Of a DNA stretch of 64,000 bases, positions 1-11,294 are shown piece after piece. The first letter of the stretch is position 1. Each line of letters starts with the position of its first letter. Under the pieces are notes generated by a model. That model was not told the origin of the DNA and did not search any database. It saw only the letters and a list, made by a program, of their open reading frames with translations. Position numbers and translations under genes: made by a program. The stretch comes from Centroberyx gerrardi (lineage: Eukaryota; Chordata; Actinopteri; Beryciformes; Berycidae), in NCBI RefSeq assembly GCF_048128805.1, contig NC_136016.1, positions 22,799,676 through 22,863,675 of the forward strand, given 5' to 3'.

Positions 1-297
1 GGGTACATAATTAAAGGTTAATTAATGCTTAACAAGCATGAAGTAACCCTTAATTAACAGTTAACTAATGTGTCTGGTAATCATTTACTAATGGTGTTCA
101 TGTTAACTAATTTATACATTATTTAATAGTTTATTAAGATGACTATTAAATAATGCATAAATTAATACCTTAGTTAACATGAACACCATTAGTAAATGAT
201 TACCAGTCACATTAGTTAACTGTTAATTAAGGGTTAGTTAATGCTTATTAAGCATTAACTAACCCTTAATTAATGCACCCTTATTGTAAAGTGTTAC
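1..297. mobile_element. Palindromic (foldback) MITE
   Basis: The first ~130 bases reappear as their reverse complement in roughly 165-290: the stretch reading gttaactaatgtg...ccattagtaaatgattacc on one arm is mirrored on the other. The right end reads gtaaagtgttacc. There is no coding capacity. I infer a non-autonomous DNA transposon of foldback type; the left end may lie just outside the window, so the target duplication cannot be checked. Confidence 0.7.
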
Positions 298-378
298 CAT
301 TATCATTAATCCTGTAATTCTAATCCCGTCTAAATGGTGTCTTTACCGTGTGTGTGTGTGTATGCTGTGTCTCCGCAG

Positions 379-1336
379 CAGAGCGCGCGGCGGCAGGCCT
401 CTCTGGCCTTCTCTCTGTTTGGCTGCCTGCTGGCTCACGGCGACCTGAGGAACAACAAGCTCAACCAGCTGACCGTCAACCTGTGGAACCTCAGCCACAA
501 GCACGGGCACTGCGACACGCGCACCGCCGTGAGTTCACACCCCACACACACTCAGGTGGAGCAGAGCAGAGGAGCGGCAGGTCGCTCCAGGTTCTCAAAG
601 TCCAGGAGTCAGGAGGGGATCACACACACAGTTTGTTTTCTTTGGTCTGATCCCTGATGGAAAAGTTGACTTTGTTGTATTTGGTTCGTTTAGGTTCAAA
701 CTGACCAATTACAAGCCAACCAGGGCTTGTAAACAAAAGTCACATGACTCACAAGTAGCTTGTTTATTGGACAGAGTTTTGGTCGCCTGTCATCAAAACA
801 AACCTGACTTCAGTCTCTGTAACTTCATCTAACATGATGGACTTGTCTGTCTCTTCTTCTGTGGTGTTCATACCAGTTAAGAACACATGAAGAAATATCT
901 GAATATGAGCATCAGTCCAGACTTCATTTTGTTCTGCTAGGCTTTCCAAGCATGAGGAACCTGCATCCGTCTCCTTCTACCCATAATCCCTTGTGTTTCG
1001 GGGTGATTTCCTGTAGTTGGTTGGATTAAACGAACCGCACCGCAGTTCTCCTGTTAGAGGACTGGGACTCTCGGTGCTGTTATTTGGTGCCACCAGAGTT
1101 CAAAGGTCATCGCTCTCACCTGGAAAAACCAACTGAACTAAAGGAGGAAACGTTGCAGAGTTCTAAACCTCTCTGAACACGCCTGTTGTGAACGCAGCCT
1201 CAGTGTCTTCCTGTCTCTCTCTCTCTCTCTGCTGCAGGTCCGGACTCTGGAGTTCATCAGACACCAGGCCCAGCAGCCGGACCTGGCTCACATCTCCGAC
1301 ATGGTGCAGCGGCTGGCGCTGCAGTCCCGCACCTGA
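379..1336 (+). CDS. Last two coding exons of an unidentified gene (5' part outside window)
   Basis: Two exons in phase 0: 379-528 (50 codons) after a cgcag acceptor, then 1238-1336 (32 codons plus TGA) after a pyrimidine-rich ctgcag acceptor; the first ends at a GCC|gtgagt donor. The joined C-terminus starts QSARRQASLAFSLFGCLL and ends MVQRLALQSRT. The first stretch (R-R-Q-A-S-L-A-F-S-L-F-G) resembles one helix of a HEAT/ARM-type repeat, so an alpha-helical repeat protein is possible, but I do not recognise the family. The first acceptor is a CAGCAG tandem, so one Gln may be optional. The gene runs towards GET4 (tail to tail). An AATAAA signal follows the stop by about 75 bases. Real gene: fairly sure; identity: unknown. 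Confidence 0.75.
637..1199 (+). repeat. Dispersed repeat family A, copy 1 (inside the intron and next to exon 2 of the first gene)
   Basis: This ~560-bp sequence recurs in the window at about 22884-23070 (-), 37020-37380 (+), 39990-40170 (+), 56885-57090 (+) and 61570-62105 (-, interrupted). Shared landmarks are gaaccgcaccgcagttctc, ggtgccaccagagttcaaag and aggctttccaagcatgagg. No open frame is kept between copies. Probably a non-autonomous transposon; class unknown. Confidence 0.7.
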
Positions 1337-1411
1337 ACCGGCCTCTCATCCATCCAGAGACGAGCGCTGGTGTCAAAAGCTTTTCCCGCACCACAGATAA
1401 AGTTTTATGTA

Positions 1412-1417
1412 AATAAA
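1412..1417 (+). terminator. Polyadenylation signal of the first gene
   Basis: A canonical AATAAA lies 76 bases after the TGA stop at 1334-1336, in an A-rich stretch. The position suits the 3' end of the left-hand gene and implies a very short 3' UTR. Confidence 0.6.
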
Positions 1418-1559
1418 AAAGCAAATAATCACGCAGAAGTCCACTAAAAAATGGACTGGATGTATTTTGTGTGCAGGGAGGATGAGCTCAAGACTGTGAA
1501 TGTTTGCAGGAGTTTGAACTGGAGTTAACAGGCTTACTTTCACAGTTTGGCACTTCATA

Positions 1560-2118
1560 TTCATAGTAGGTCTCAACTGATATGGGTTTTAGAAGGCCGA
1601 TACTGAGACCAGTAGTCGCCGAAAGCCAATATTTTGTGCCAATGTTCAATATTTTTTCATTTTCATGCCAAAAAATCTTCAAGTATTCAGTGTTTCCTCC
1701 AAATTTTTCTTCTCATCAGGGTGGAAAAGCCTCTGAAGCAGCATTCAGAGCATCATGGGACACTAAAACTCTCCACTGAAACCAGACTGATTAAATTCTT
1801 TTAGTGTCAGCAGCTCTTTAAGACAGAGAGACACCACACACCTGTTCAATGGTAGAGAAACTCTGGGAAACATTAATGCCTTTAAAATGAAGAATTAAAT
1901 TACAAAAAACATGTCCGAACAAATATTGAACAAAACAGAAATTAATAAATAAAATGTGCAAGGAAGATAGATTTTCATGTCAGGTTTTCCAGTCTGTTTT
2001 TCTGTATCTGTGGTCAGGAGGAACCTGCATCATATCAGAGGTGGAGACACTGACTGGCTGATATCTGATATTTAATAAAAGCTCAATATCAGCCTGATAT
2101 ATCGGTTTAACTGATTAT
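1560..2118 (+). mobile_element. Dispersed repeat family B, copy 1 (MITE-like)
   Basis: Recurs at about 8800-9225, 30335-30872, 47480-47757 and 48680-49075. Landmarks are gttttagtgtcccatgatg-type sequence, catatcagaggtggagacac and terminal stretches of the type gggttcgaccgatatgg, which are inverted at the two ends. Terminal inverted repeats and no coding capacity suggest a non-autonomous DNA element, perhaps hAT-like. Confidence 0.65.
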
Positions 2119-3762
2119 GATAATGATGATAATACTTTATTGTCAGATCCAGTCTGAAATTTGTCTTGCATCACAGCAGCTCCATTTGCAACATCACAGA
2201 AAAGACAAAAATTAAGACAGGACACAAAGATACATACATTCAACATATCATTACAATCACAAAAGACAATATTCAAGGCCCTTCAACGTACATTTGATCT
2301 GGGATTAAGCTCTATATTTAATTTTGGGATTGACTGGTGTACAAAAGAGTGCTTCAGTCTAACCCTATTAAATCGTGGAACCCTATATCTCCGATTTGAT
2401 GGTTTCACTGTGGAGTGAAATGTCTTGAAGTTGGAACTAGATAACTCAAACCAAACTAAACCAACTGGAGGACCAACAAGCATTGATTCTCCTGAAGCGG
2501 CAGCTCTGTCTGCAGCGTCTTAACTGCGACTAAATGTTTTTTTGGCCTTGTTATTTAGTCAGTCTTGTTTTTTTGAGGTGAGACGAGACACGGCATGAAC
2601 TCTCCATCGCTCTGTGGACGCGCCACAATCAGTCTCTTGCTCCTCTGAAATGCTGTTTAACAGAGAAAGTGAAAGCAGCACTTTCAATACTGAGAACAAA
2701 TAGCTATCAGTCAAAAAATCTTTGTAATCGATAAGAATGGTGATGACGCGGCAAAAAAACGCTTACAAAGTGTGGTGCGAGTGCAAATCCCTATTCAATT
2801 TCTGTGAGCAAAACAATAAATCAACATTTTCTGTGGTTTCTTTTTCTGTGTTCTAATAATTTGATAACTATTCAGTCTGTAGTCAGTTTCCCCCCCCCGG
2901 GTGTTCAAAATGGCCGCCATGTAAATAAAGTCAATTCCATGCCTTCAACAGCTAATCCAACAGTATTATAACACTGAAGCTTCACCTCCACTGTCCTCTG
3001 TTTGGAAGATAATCTGTCTTCATGTATGACTTATATAATGCAATATTGGATGGTTTAATGATGCTCTGTTAACACATTGTCCACTTCATGTATTTGTAAA
3101 CCTGGGAATCAACTTCCATCCTGCACTAATGTTGTTTTGTAAAGTCTGATCATGTCTAAGAATAAATCTCTAACCCGACTTTTATACTGAACGCTGCTTT
3201 TCACTATACAGCCTGTTTCAAAAGTAGACATACATTTTTATATAAGTAATGCTTGCTGTATTATTAAATATTTATTATATTTCCAGGTACAGGTGTCAGT
3301 TGAATATGTAATTATTTTGTTAAAATGGCAAAAATTATACAGCATTTTTCATTAGTATTAAAACTTGTATACCTACTTTTGAGACACCTGGTGCAGTATG
3401 TAGTGTATAGAAATGAAACTCAAGCAACAAAAAGTATTGCAGAAATACCGTATATCTGCAGTGGGTTGATCAGGTTATTGATCAATACCAAGGATCCAAA
3501 GATGACTTCACCAGCTGCTGAGACTTCAGACAAACTGCCTTCCAGTTTAGTGATGAATCAGCAGTTTCCATGTGACTCCAGTCTCCTGACAGAGGGTTTC
3601 ATCTGTTATTTACTGCTTTATTCATAACCTGTATTCATCTGCTAAATACTTCTGTATCAACACTCAGTGCTTAACACAACAACTCATGATTAAACTGGAA
3701 TGTAAACCATACAGTTTTTCCGGTGAACATAGTAAAATGTTTATATGTTTTTCTACATCTAC

Positions 3763-4064
3763 ACTACCAGTCAAAAGTTTGGACCCACCTGACTGAATGT
3801 TTTTCATTCTCTTAAAGTCATTTTGATCCAAAGGCTTCTGCTTAAATGCTTGAAATGTGTTTCTTAGACAAATATAAATAGTGAAGTTGATCCTATGTAT
3901 GAATTTCTTTCCAAAGCCTTTGCCTTTCCATCAAGGCAAAGGGCGGCTACTTTAAAGAATCTAAAATATAAGATAGTTTTGATTTGTTTAACACTTTTTT
4001 GGTCACTGCTTAATTCCATTTGTGTTATTTCATAGTTTTGATGTCTTTACTGTTATTCTAAAAT
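3763..4064 (-). mobile_element. Tc1/mariner-like non-autonomous element, truncated
   Basis: Begins with the terminal motif actaccagtcaaaagtttgg, shared with the fuller copy at 58532-58894, of which this is the reverse complement. The two copies align through catcaaggcaaagggcggct and atagttttgatgtcttt. This copy stops near 4064, so the second terminal repeat is missing. The motif is typical of Tc1-like elements widespread in fish; that assignment is from memory. Confidence 0.7.
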
Positions 4065-4077
4065 CTCTGAGGCTGGC

Positions 4078-4203
4078 TCCGTACGGAGGAGATCACTGCC
4101 AGCACAGACTGGGTTTCAGTTACATCTGAATTTGTCAGCTGACAAATTCAAAAGTACGCAATGAAAATCCGATCTGTGCTGGCACTGATCTCCCTCCGTA
4201 CGG
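4078..4203. repeat. Small foldback with a perfect 24-bp central palindrome
   Basis: Arms ctccgtacggaggagatca (left) and its near-exact reverse complement ending ctccgtacgg (right) enclose a loop. The loop itself contains a perfect 24-bp palindrome at 4127-4150 (12-base arm tgaatttgtcag). It directly follows the truncated Tc1-like element. A miniature foldback transposon is the simplest explanation. Confidence 0.65.
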
Positions 4204-4239
4204 CTGAAAACCACCGGCTGCTCTACTCCAACCAACCAG

Positions 4240-4840
4240 TCAGTCAGCCAAACCAGTCAGCCAGCATCTCCTCTTCTACTCTAACCAGCCAGTCAACCAG
4301 TCAGCCAACGTCTCCTCCTCTATTCCAACCAGTCAGCCAGCATCTCCTCCTCTTCTACTCCAACCAGCCAGTCAACCAGCCAGCCAGCGTCTCCTCTTCT
4401 ACTCCAACCAGCCAGTCAACCAGTCAGCCAGCGTCTCCTCCTCTCAAACAACCAGTCAGCCAATGTCTCCTCCTCTCAGGCAGACAGACAACCAGTCAGC
4501 CAGCATCTCCTCTTCTACTCTAACCAGCCAGTCAACCAGTCAGCCAACGTCTCCTCCTCTCAGGCAGACAACCAGTCAGCCAGCATCTCCTCCTCTCAGA
4601 GAGACAACCAGTCAGTCAGTGTCTCTTCCCATCATGCAGAGACAACCAGTCAGTCAGTGTCTCCTCCTCTCAGAGAGACAACCAGTCAGCCAGTGTCTCC
4701 TCCTCTCAGAGAGACAACCAGTCAGCCAGTATCTCTTCCCATCATGCAGAGACAACCAGTCAGCCAGTGTCTCCTCCTCTCAGAGAGACAACCAGTCAGC
4801 CAGCGTCTCCTCTCATGCGAACAGTCAGTCAGTCAGACAG
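4240..4840. repeat. Minisatellite, CCAGTCAGCCAG/CTCCTCCTCT-rich
   Basis: Irregular tandem units built from aaccagtcagccag, tctcctcctct and cagagagaca; in the right half the unit is about 36 bp. Because the unit is a multiple of three, several frames stay open across it and give Ser/Gln/Pro-rich translations, which I treat as spurious. Confidence 0.85.
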
Positions 4841-7008
4841 GTGAGTCCATCTTCCTTCCTTGCAGAACATTAGAATGACTTGCTGCCTGTTTTCCTCTGA
4901 ACTGACTGTTAGTTTTGGAGCCAGATGTTTTCTTCTTCTGCGTCTTCCTGTCTCCACTCGTCCTGACTCCTGCAGAGACACGACTGAGCGGACATCGCTG
5001 ACCGACTCTTCTTCTTCTCTCTGTCCTCGGCCTTTCTCTAGATGGAGGACAAACGTCCGTCAGTCCAGCAGCAGAACGTCCAGCTGTTCCTTCTGTCCAG
5101 ATGTTTCTGCTGCCTGTCTGATTCACCAGATCACACTCATATGTTTCAATACATTTAATCATAGAACATTCAATTTATTCACTTTTTATTGAAAATCCAG
5201 AGTTTGGAGAAAGCGGTTGTAGTTGCAGTGTGATGCTGCTCAGCCTGACGTGTCGGCCATGTTGTGCTCCATGTAATCACATGACTTTAGTAAAGTAAGG
5301 CTTTACTGTTCCAGTTTCAGTTTCACATTCCAGTTCCTGATCTAACAGATCGCTCGTTGCTTGTGTTTCATTCTTCATCCTCTTTCACTCTTTATCGGTG
5401 TAATATCTATGACAGATTCCCCTCGTCTTCTGCTGCCTTCAGGTCCCGTCAGAAATATCAGAATCACAGCAGAGCGACATGAACGAGCCACAAAGAGGAA
5501 ACACGACTCAGAAAGTGTGAATTTAAAGCTGCAGCTCTGTCTTTATTAAAAACCTTACAGACAGATTTAGTGTCTTTATTTAGACTCTTCTGCTGTAATG
5601 AGGCTTCGCTCCACAACATTTATCCACTCAGTGAACACAGCTGAGACCGGAGCGATCGATTCAGGGTTTAACACTAAAGTAATGTAAAGAGTAGAGTAAC
5701 TAACTGCTTTTCTCTGAGAGTAATAAGTAAAGTATTTCATTACATTTAAGAAAAGTAACAAGTAATGTGTAATTTATTACTTTTTACCAGCAGGATTTCC
5801 TCCACCGTAACAGTAGATGTTATTTCCTGTGTACTGATGCTTTTCTCCATGTGGTTTGGTTCTATCAGCTATACTAGAAAGTAGAAAAACAATATAATTA
5901 ATCAATCATTGTTCATTTTATAAATTTCCTCCATTAGTGATTCGTTTCTGAACATCTGTACAGACTCCAAAGCCAAACTGAAGCCAAACTTTTCCCTCTG
6001 CTGTCTGTTCTCCTGAATCATCTGACTGACTCTTCTCTCCAGTTCAACTCATTCACTACTGATACAACAATTGATTTTAGAATCAGTCTTATTGATCACT
6101 TCCAAAGAAATGCATGATCAGCTCCTGACTACGTTGCTCATTTTGGTGTAAGTGGATTAACTTGTGATGAACTTTCAATCCTATTCATTTAGTTTGTATT
6201 GTATATGACGGTAATAACGACAATTGTCATGATCATGAATATGAATTCTATACAAGTTTTATACCAGTTTTCTTTAAAAGCGTATCGCTGGACTTTGGGG
6301 ATTTCTCGTTCCCTTTTCTCCAGTTGAAAGTCTCCATGGTTGTGTGTGTGTTGTGGTTTCATCCCCCGGTTAAAAATCTCCCATTGTACAGTTTTAAAAC
6401 ACATGTGCATCAGTGAGGAAATCAGTTTTCTTTTCTTCATTCCTGATCAACAGTTTTTCCAGACACAAGCTTTACGTCCAGCAGCAGCAGGAACACATTT
6501 TGATGTAATGTCTTTTGTCGCTGCTGAGGAAGACAAATGACTCCAAAACAGTTTTCAGCCACGTGTACGGAGGGTTGTAGTCGACATAATTTTAGTTTGA
6601 ATGCTCTTTTGCTTTTGTACCGGGAAACAGTCTCTGAAATCACCTTTCTGGCTCACCTGCTGAGGGAGAGTAAACGAAAAAAAAAAAAAAAGTACCTGCC
6701 AGGAATAATGTTTACTGACCAAATCACTTAAGATGTGTTTCCCAAAATGCTATAACCTCATTCTCAACACAGCCTCATGCAGGTCGATTCAGGTCTTAGA
6801 CGACTTCAATTCAATTTAACAGATTTATTTATGTTCTCGATATCAGAAACATTCGTAGACGACGAGCAGAAACTCTTCTCAGTTGTGGTTTTATTTACTC
6901 AATTAGTGAATCATCGAAAAGGCAAAACAATCCCTGTTAGCGTTCAAAGGAAAAATTTATCAAAAACAAAAGCTGTGAAGACATTCACTGACACTGCTAA
7001 GCCTTTAG

Positions 7009-7009
<1 letters not shown>

Positions 7010-7050
<41 letters not shown>
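7010..7050. repeat. (CA)n microsatellite
   Basis: About 20 uninterrupted CA units. Comparable CA/TG runs lie at 23376-23399, 41179-41202, 45751-45775, 46918-46960, 54871-54898, 56532-56555, 60908-60963 and 62474-62518. Confidence 0.95.
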
Positions 7051-7053
<3 letters not shown>

Positions 7054-7417
7054 TCCAGATTATTCAAGGCCAATTCTGACAAAACTGACTTTTACGTCGC
7101 AAATGAGTTTTGAAAATGAAATCAATTATAAATATTTCTCCTGGATTTCACACCTAAAACTCTGAATAAAAAGTGGAGAAGTTTAATATGGAAACAGAGC
7201 ACAACTGTCCATACATTTCCTTTCAAAACAGCACAGGCTTTTTAATTACGTGACACTGTGCGATTGCATTTTCCTTGATCTCTTTCTTGAAGAACGACAG
7301 CATGAGAGTCAGTTTTGTCTGAATTCCCCTTTAAAAAGAGCGGAGCGGTGGAGCAGAGGAAGAGAAGACGATCACCACAGATGTTTTAACATGTTTAGTA
7401 CCAAAGGCAGATTACTG

Positions 7418-7845
7418 TGGTAGAGGATTAGAGCCACGTGTAAACATTTTATTTGAGTTGTGCGATTGATCTCAGTAGAGAGAATACACAGCCAGACATG
7501 AGGTTTTTATAGTAATTCAACTTATAAAGAAAATTGAAGTCGCTTTATTTATCCCACCAATCGCTTTCGGCTACATTCACCCCGATGGAGGCCATGAAGC
7601 CGAAAACGTTTAGTGGGATAAATAAAGCACCGAAATAAAAGAAAAGAGAAGAGTGTGCCACTTGGGTTTTCTTTACAAGTTCAGGAATTGAGTTTAAAGT
7701 CAGACTAAAGTCAGAATTTTGACTTTAAAGTCAAATTTCTGACTTTATTCTGAATTTATTCTGAGAATAAAGTCTAAAATCTGAGTTTAAAGTCAAAATT
7801 CTAATAAATGTTTCACGTGACCCTAAACCTCTTCCATAGATCACA
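7418..7845. mobile_element. MITE with inverted ends
   Basis: Left end gtagaggattagagccacgtg and right end cacgtgaccctaaacctcttcc are imperfect inverted repeats. The interior is made of repeated aaagtcagaatttt/ctgactttaaagtc motifs. A related left end (gaagaggattagagccaca) opens the element at 19775-20262. No coding capacity. Confidence 0.6.
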
Positions 7846-8799
7846 ATGGACTCTACATGCACCAGAGTCAAAAAATCCATCATTTGAGAATCCTGCTCTT
7901 ACAAAACGACACATTACTGTTAAAGTTAGGAGTCATCTTCAGATCTCTGCTTACAAGACAGTTTTTTTAGGACAGAATTGGAATTTTTGGTGTCAAAATT
8001 TGGTCAAAACGGACGCTTTAGCATTTTGGAATAAGACTTTAGTCGTCTCATCTCCACTTTGAATAAAATGTCTGTGGTGCCTCTTCCTCCTGTCACATCA
8101 CTGCGTCTCCTCCTCCTCCTCCTCACCTTCATCACCTCCTTTCAATAAACTGCACTCACAGCAGAGTCTGGACATTCACAACCCAACTCTCTCTTGCCTG
8201 TCTGTCTGTCTGTCTGTCTGTCTGCCGCTCACACACACAGAGAGTTAAATACAAGTAAATAAACATTATTCAACGTTGGAAGACCTGTGGACTTTCCTAG
8301 TTTCCTAGCATGGAAAAATGATGTGTGTGTAAGTTTATTTTACAGAGGAAGGGGGGGGGGTCGATCTGGATCTGGAGCACAGTTAGGGGTTCGGGTTTAT
8401 TATTATCTTTCTTCTAAAACAGCAGACCTACAAGACCTGGACTGTTCCACCGTCACTACAAGGACAGAGAAGTTGAAGATTGAGTGATGTGAAGGAAAAA
8501 AGAAATGCAGGAAGGCCGAGTGTCTTCTGAGAGCCGATGAGTTTAACACTGATTAACAGCTGAGGCCAAAGTATAAATTCAACTTTTCACTGAGCTAACG
8601 CTGGACTGTGGATCCAGCTCCAAGAAGAACTGGTTAGCGGATAAATAAATTGAGGAGAAAAAAGGGAAAAAAAGAATCAAGTTTTGCTCGCTTTTCAGCT
8701 GTCAAAAGTTGCAAGGAATGGTAAAGCAGCCAGCTGGTTGAACTTTAACAATTTTCAATAAATTCAGTAAGGTTTGACCGAGTTTCTGAAAGCTTTGTG

Positions 8800-9225
8800 C
8801 TATAATCTTTAGCATCTGTAATTTGGACCATTTTCTTCCCTAAAAACTGCAGGTATTCAGTGTTTCCCAGCAGAAAAGCCTCTGAAACAGCATTTAGACC
8901 ATCATGGGACACTAAAACTCTCCACTGAACTTTTAGTGTCAGCAGCTCTTTTAAGGCAGAGTGACCCATCACACCTACTCAATGGTAAAGAAACTCTGAG
9001 AGATATTACTGCCTCTAAATTAAGACTGCATTTACAAAAAACATCATTTTAAAAAATAAAACATGAAAAAGAAAACAAATTCGAATTTTTCTGCAGGTTT
9101 TCCCAGACTGTTTCTCTGCATCTGTGTTCAGGAGGAACCTCCATCATATCAGAGGTGGAGACACTGACTGATATCTGATATTTAATAAAATCCCAATATC
9201 AGCGAACCTACATATCTGTCTAACC
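8800..9225 (+). mobile_element. Dispersed repeat family B, copy 2
   Basis: Shares the gcctctgaaacagcattt, gacactaaaactctccactg and catatcagaggtggagacac landmarks with the copy at 1560-2118, in the same orientation. Confidence 0.65.
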
Positions 9226-9849
9226 CTGTTACTAAACTGCAGGATAAAAGCATGAAGAGGGATTTCTAGCGACACGACAGACAGGAACACTTGTGACACT
9301 TCAACAGAGAGACAAAACACCTCCGTGCTGCAAGAGTTCAGTTTACGCCGTTTAATAGTTTTTCAGCTTTGTGTTCGGAGGATTCAGACGAACCAGAAGA
9401 GAGAAACAAGAGCAGCGTCAGGCCTGAAGTCAAGTTAACCTGGGGGAGGAGGACTGGAACCAGGACAGACTGCATTCAGATGAGCATGCCATGTACATTC
9501 ATCAACACTTCCAAGCACACACACACACACACAAAATTCTCCTTCACACACACACGAACATGAGCAGACTGTCCAGATACACTGAAGTGAAAGAACATGT
9601 AATATTCTTGTGTTTGAAATGTTTTTAAAGAGGTGAAACAGCGGCAGCGTTGCTCTCAGCAGGCGGTGGAGGAGCGAGGCTGCGTTCAGGAAGCTGCGAC
9701 TGTTCAGAAACAGACCAGAAACAGACCGGAGACGCCGCCTCTAGAAGTGCGAAGACGAGTCGACTGAGCGCTACACTTCCTGGCAAAACGCCTTCGTTTC
9801 ACATTCATGAACTGACAGATTGCTGACGGTTTTTTCCCCAGCGCCTCAT

Positions 9850-10345
9850 TGTGCTCCTCTCATACACATCGTTTTCCAAACTTAAAAGCACGACTCCAGA
9901 CATTTTTGACTCTAGTTCCTCATCTCTTCGCATCATGCCGATCGATTTAGACCCAAAATCTCATCGGTTGTTTCACTATAGAGCGACTTCTGTCTGGTTT
10001 ACCAGGTTGCAGCCAATGGACTCTCCAAAAATCAACCCCAGAAGCAGCCAAAGCTCGTCTTTTTCACCACATTGACTTGTAAATATTCAGTTTATCCAAG
10101 ACCCGACAATTCCACTATTCATTTTGCACTACTTTACATGACGGGCAGCCATAATCGGCCGGCAAAACAAGTTAGATAATTTGATTTTGGGGTTGGTTTT
10201 GGAGAGTCCATTGGCTTATTAGGACTGTATTGGAGAGCCACATGCCCAGGTAAGAAATACATTACGTATAGTGAAGAAATTGATTAGATTTTGGTCAGAA
10301 TCGATCAGTATGATGGAAAATGATGGAAAAAATGAGTCCAGGTGG
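9850..10345. repeat. Long imperfect inverted repeat (foldback element)
   Basis: gccaatggactctccaaaa near 10012 is mirrored by ttttggagagtccattggc near 10192. Further out, catcatgccgatcgattt...tcactata is mirrored near 10268-10315. The arms are more than 100 bases long. It looks like a degraded foldback transposon. Confidence 0.6.
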
Positions 10346-11294
10346 AAAAATGGCCGGAGTTACGCTTTAAAAGTTATCCATCTACCACAATCCAAAGAAA
10401 GCAAATGTATGTAACTCTGTCTAAGAGCACCTTAAGTTGTCTCCAATTTTTCTTGTTTGACTCAAAATGGATATTTATTGTTGAACTTTTACAGTGGCAG
10501 CCATTGTAGAAGTCTTCCTTCATGCGTTTATCCTGCAGACAACTCACCCTCTTTAACATCACACAGTAGGAAGTACAAATTGGTAAATTGCAGCACAAAA
10601 ACTTTTCTCTGGACAATTTCTTGTAGTTTCTGACAGCTGAAAAAGAGCAAAAAATGTGACTTTTCAAATTCCTCTCGGGGGTTGAGTAACAAGCTCAGCA
10701 GTAGTTCAGACTTCTACAATGGATACAGCTGCATACGAAGAAGTGGAGACACAACAGAAAGGCTCTGTCGTGGTCAGGGAGTGAGATTAGTTCCGGTACC
10801 GAGACGACACGGCGCTCCGGAGGCGTTTTTGTTTTCGTCCGTGAAGCGAACGGACGACAAACGAGGGAGGAGAGACTGAAAGAATGACAGGAAATAAACA
10901 GACAGTGTGTTATCTCTCCTTTAAAAACCTTAAACCCTACAGAGAGACAGAGAGACAGAGATAGAGAGAGCGTCCCCAAAACTAAACAAAAAAATAAATG
11001 ATTAAAACAAAATAATATATATAATTTTATAATTAGAATAAGTCAACAGGGGGAGAGTTTGCGGTTTGGCGCAGTCAGTCCAGGCAGTGCTGAGAGAGGG
11101 GTGCGTTTGGCGGCCTGATGTTTGTTCTGATTTGGGACTGGATGGGCGGGGTTACAGGGGTTTTTTGTGAAACAGCACGCCTCTATGAGACCGGGACGCC
11201 CCCCCCCCCCACCCCTCCCACCCCTCCTTGTCATGGAGGTGAAGGGTGGAGAGGAGGGGAGGGAGTCTTCCTCTTCTCTCTTGTGTCTCCTCTC

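Larger units (their letters stand above)
1337..11294. other. Intergenic region between the first gene and GET4
   Basis: About 10 kb with no exon I can support. It holds family B copies (1560-2118, 8800-9225), a Tc1-like end (3763-4064), a small foldback (4078-4203), a minisatellite (4240-4840), a CA run (7010-7050), an inverted-repeat element (7418-7845), a CTGT run (about 8199-8223) and a long imperfect inverted repeat (9850-10345). The rest, notably 2120-3760, 4841-7000 and 10346-11000, is AT-rich sequence in which I see only short open frames without homology or splice context. Confidence 0.7.

Noticed and set aside
4161..4873. Ser/Gln/Pro-rich frames such as QPVSQPNQSAS
   Set aside because: Minisatellite with unit length divisible by three; three overlapping frames are equally open.
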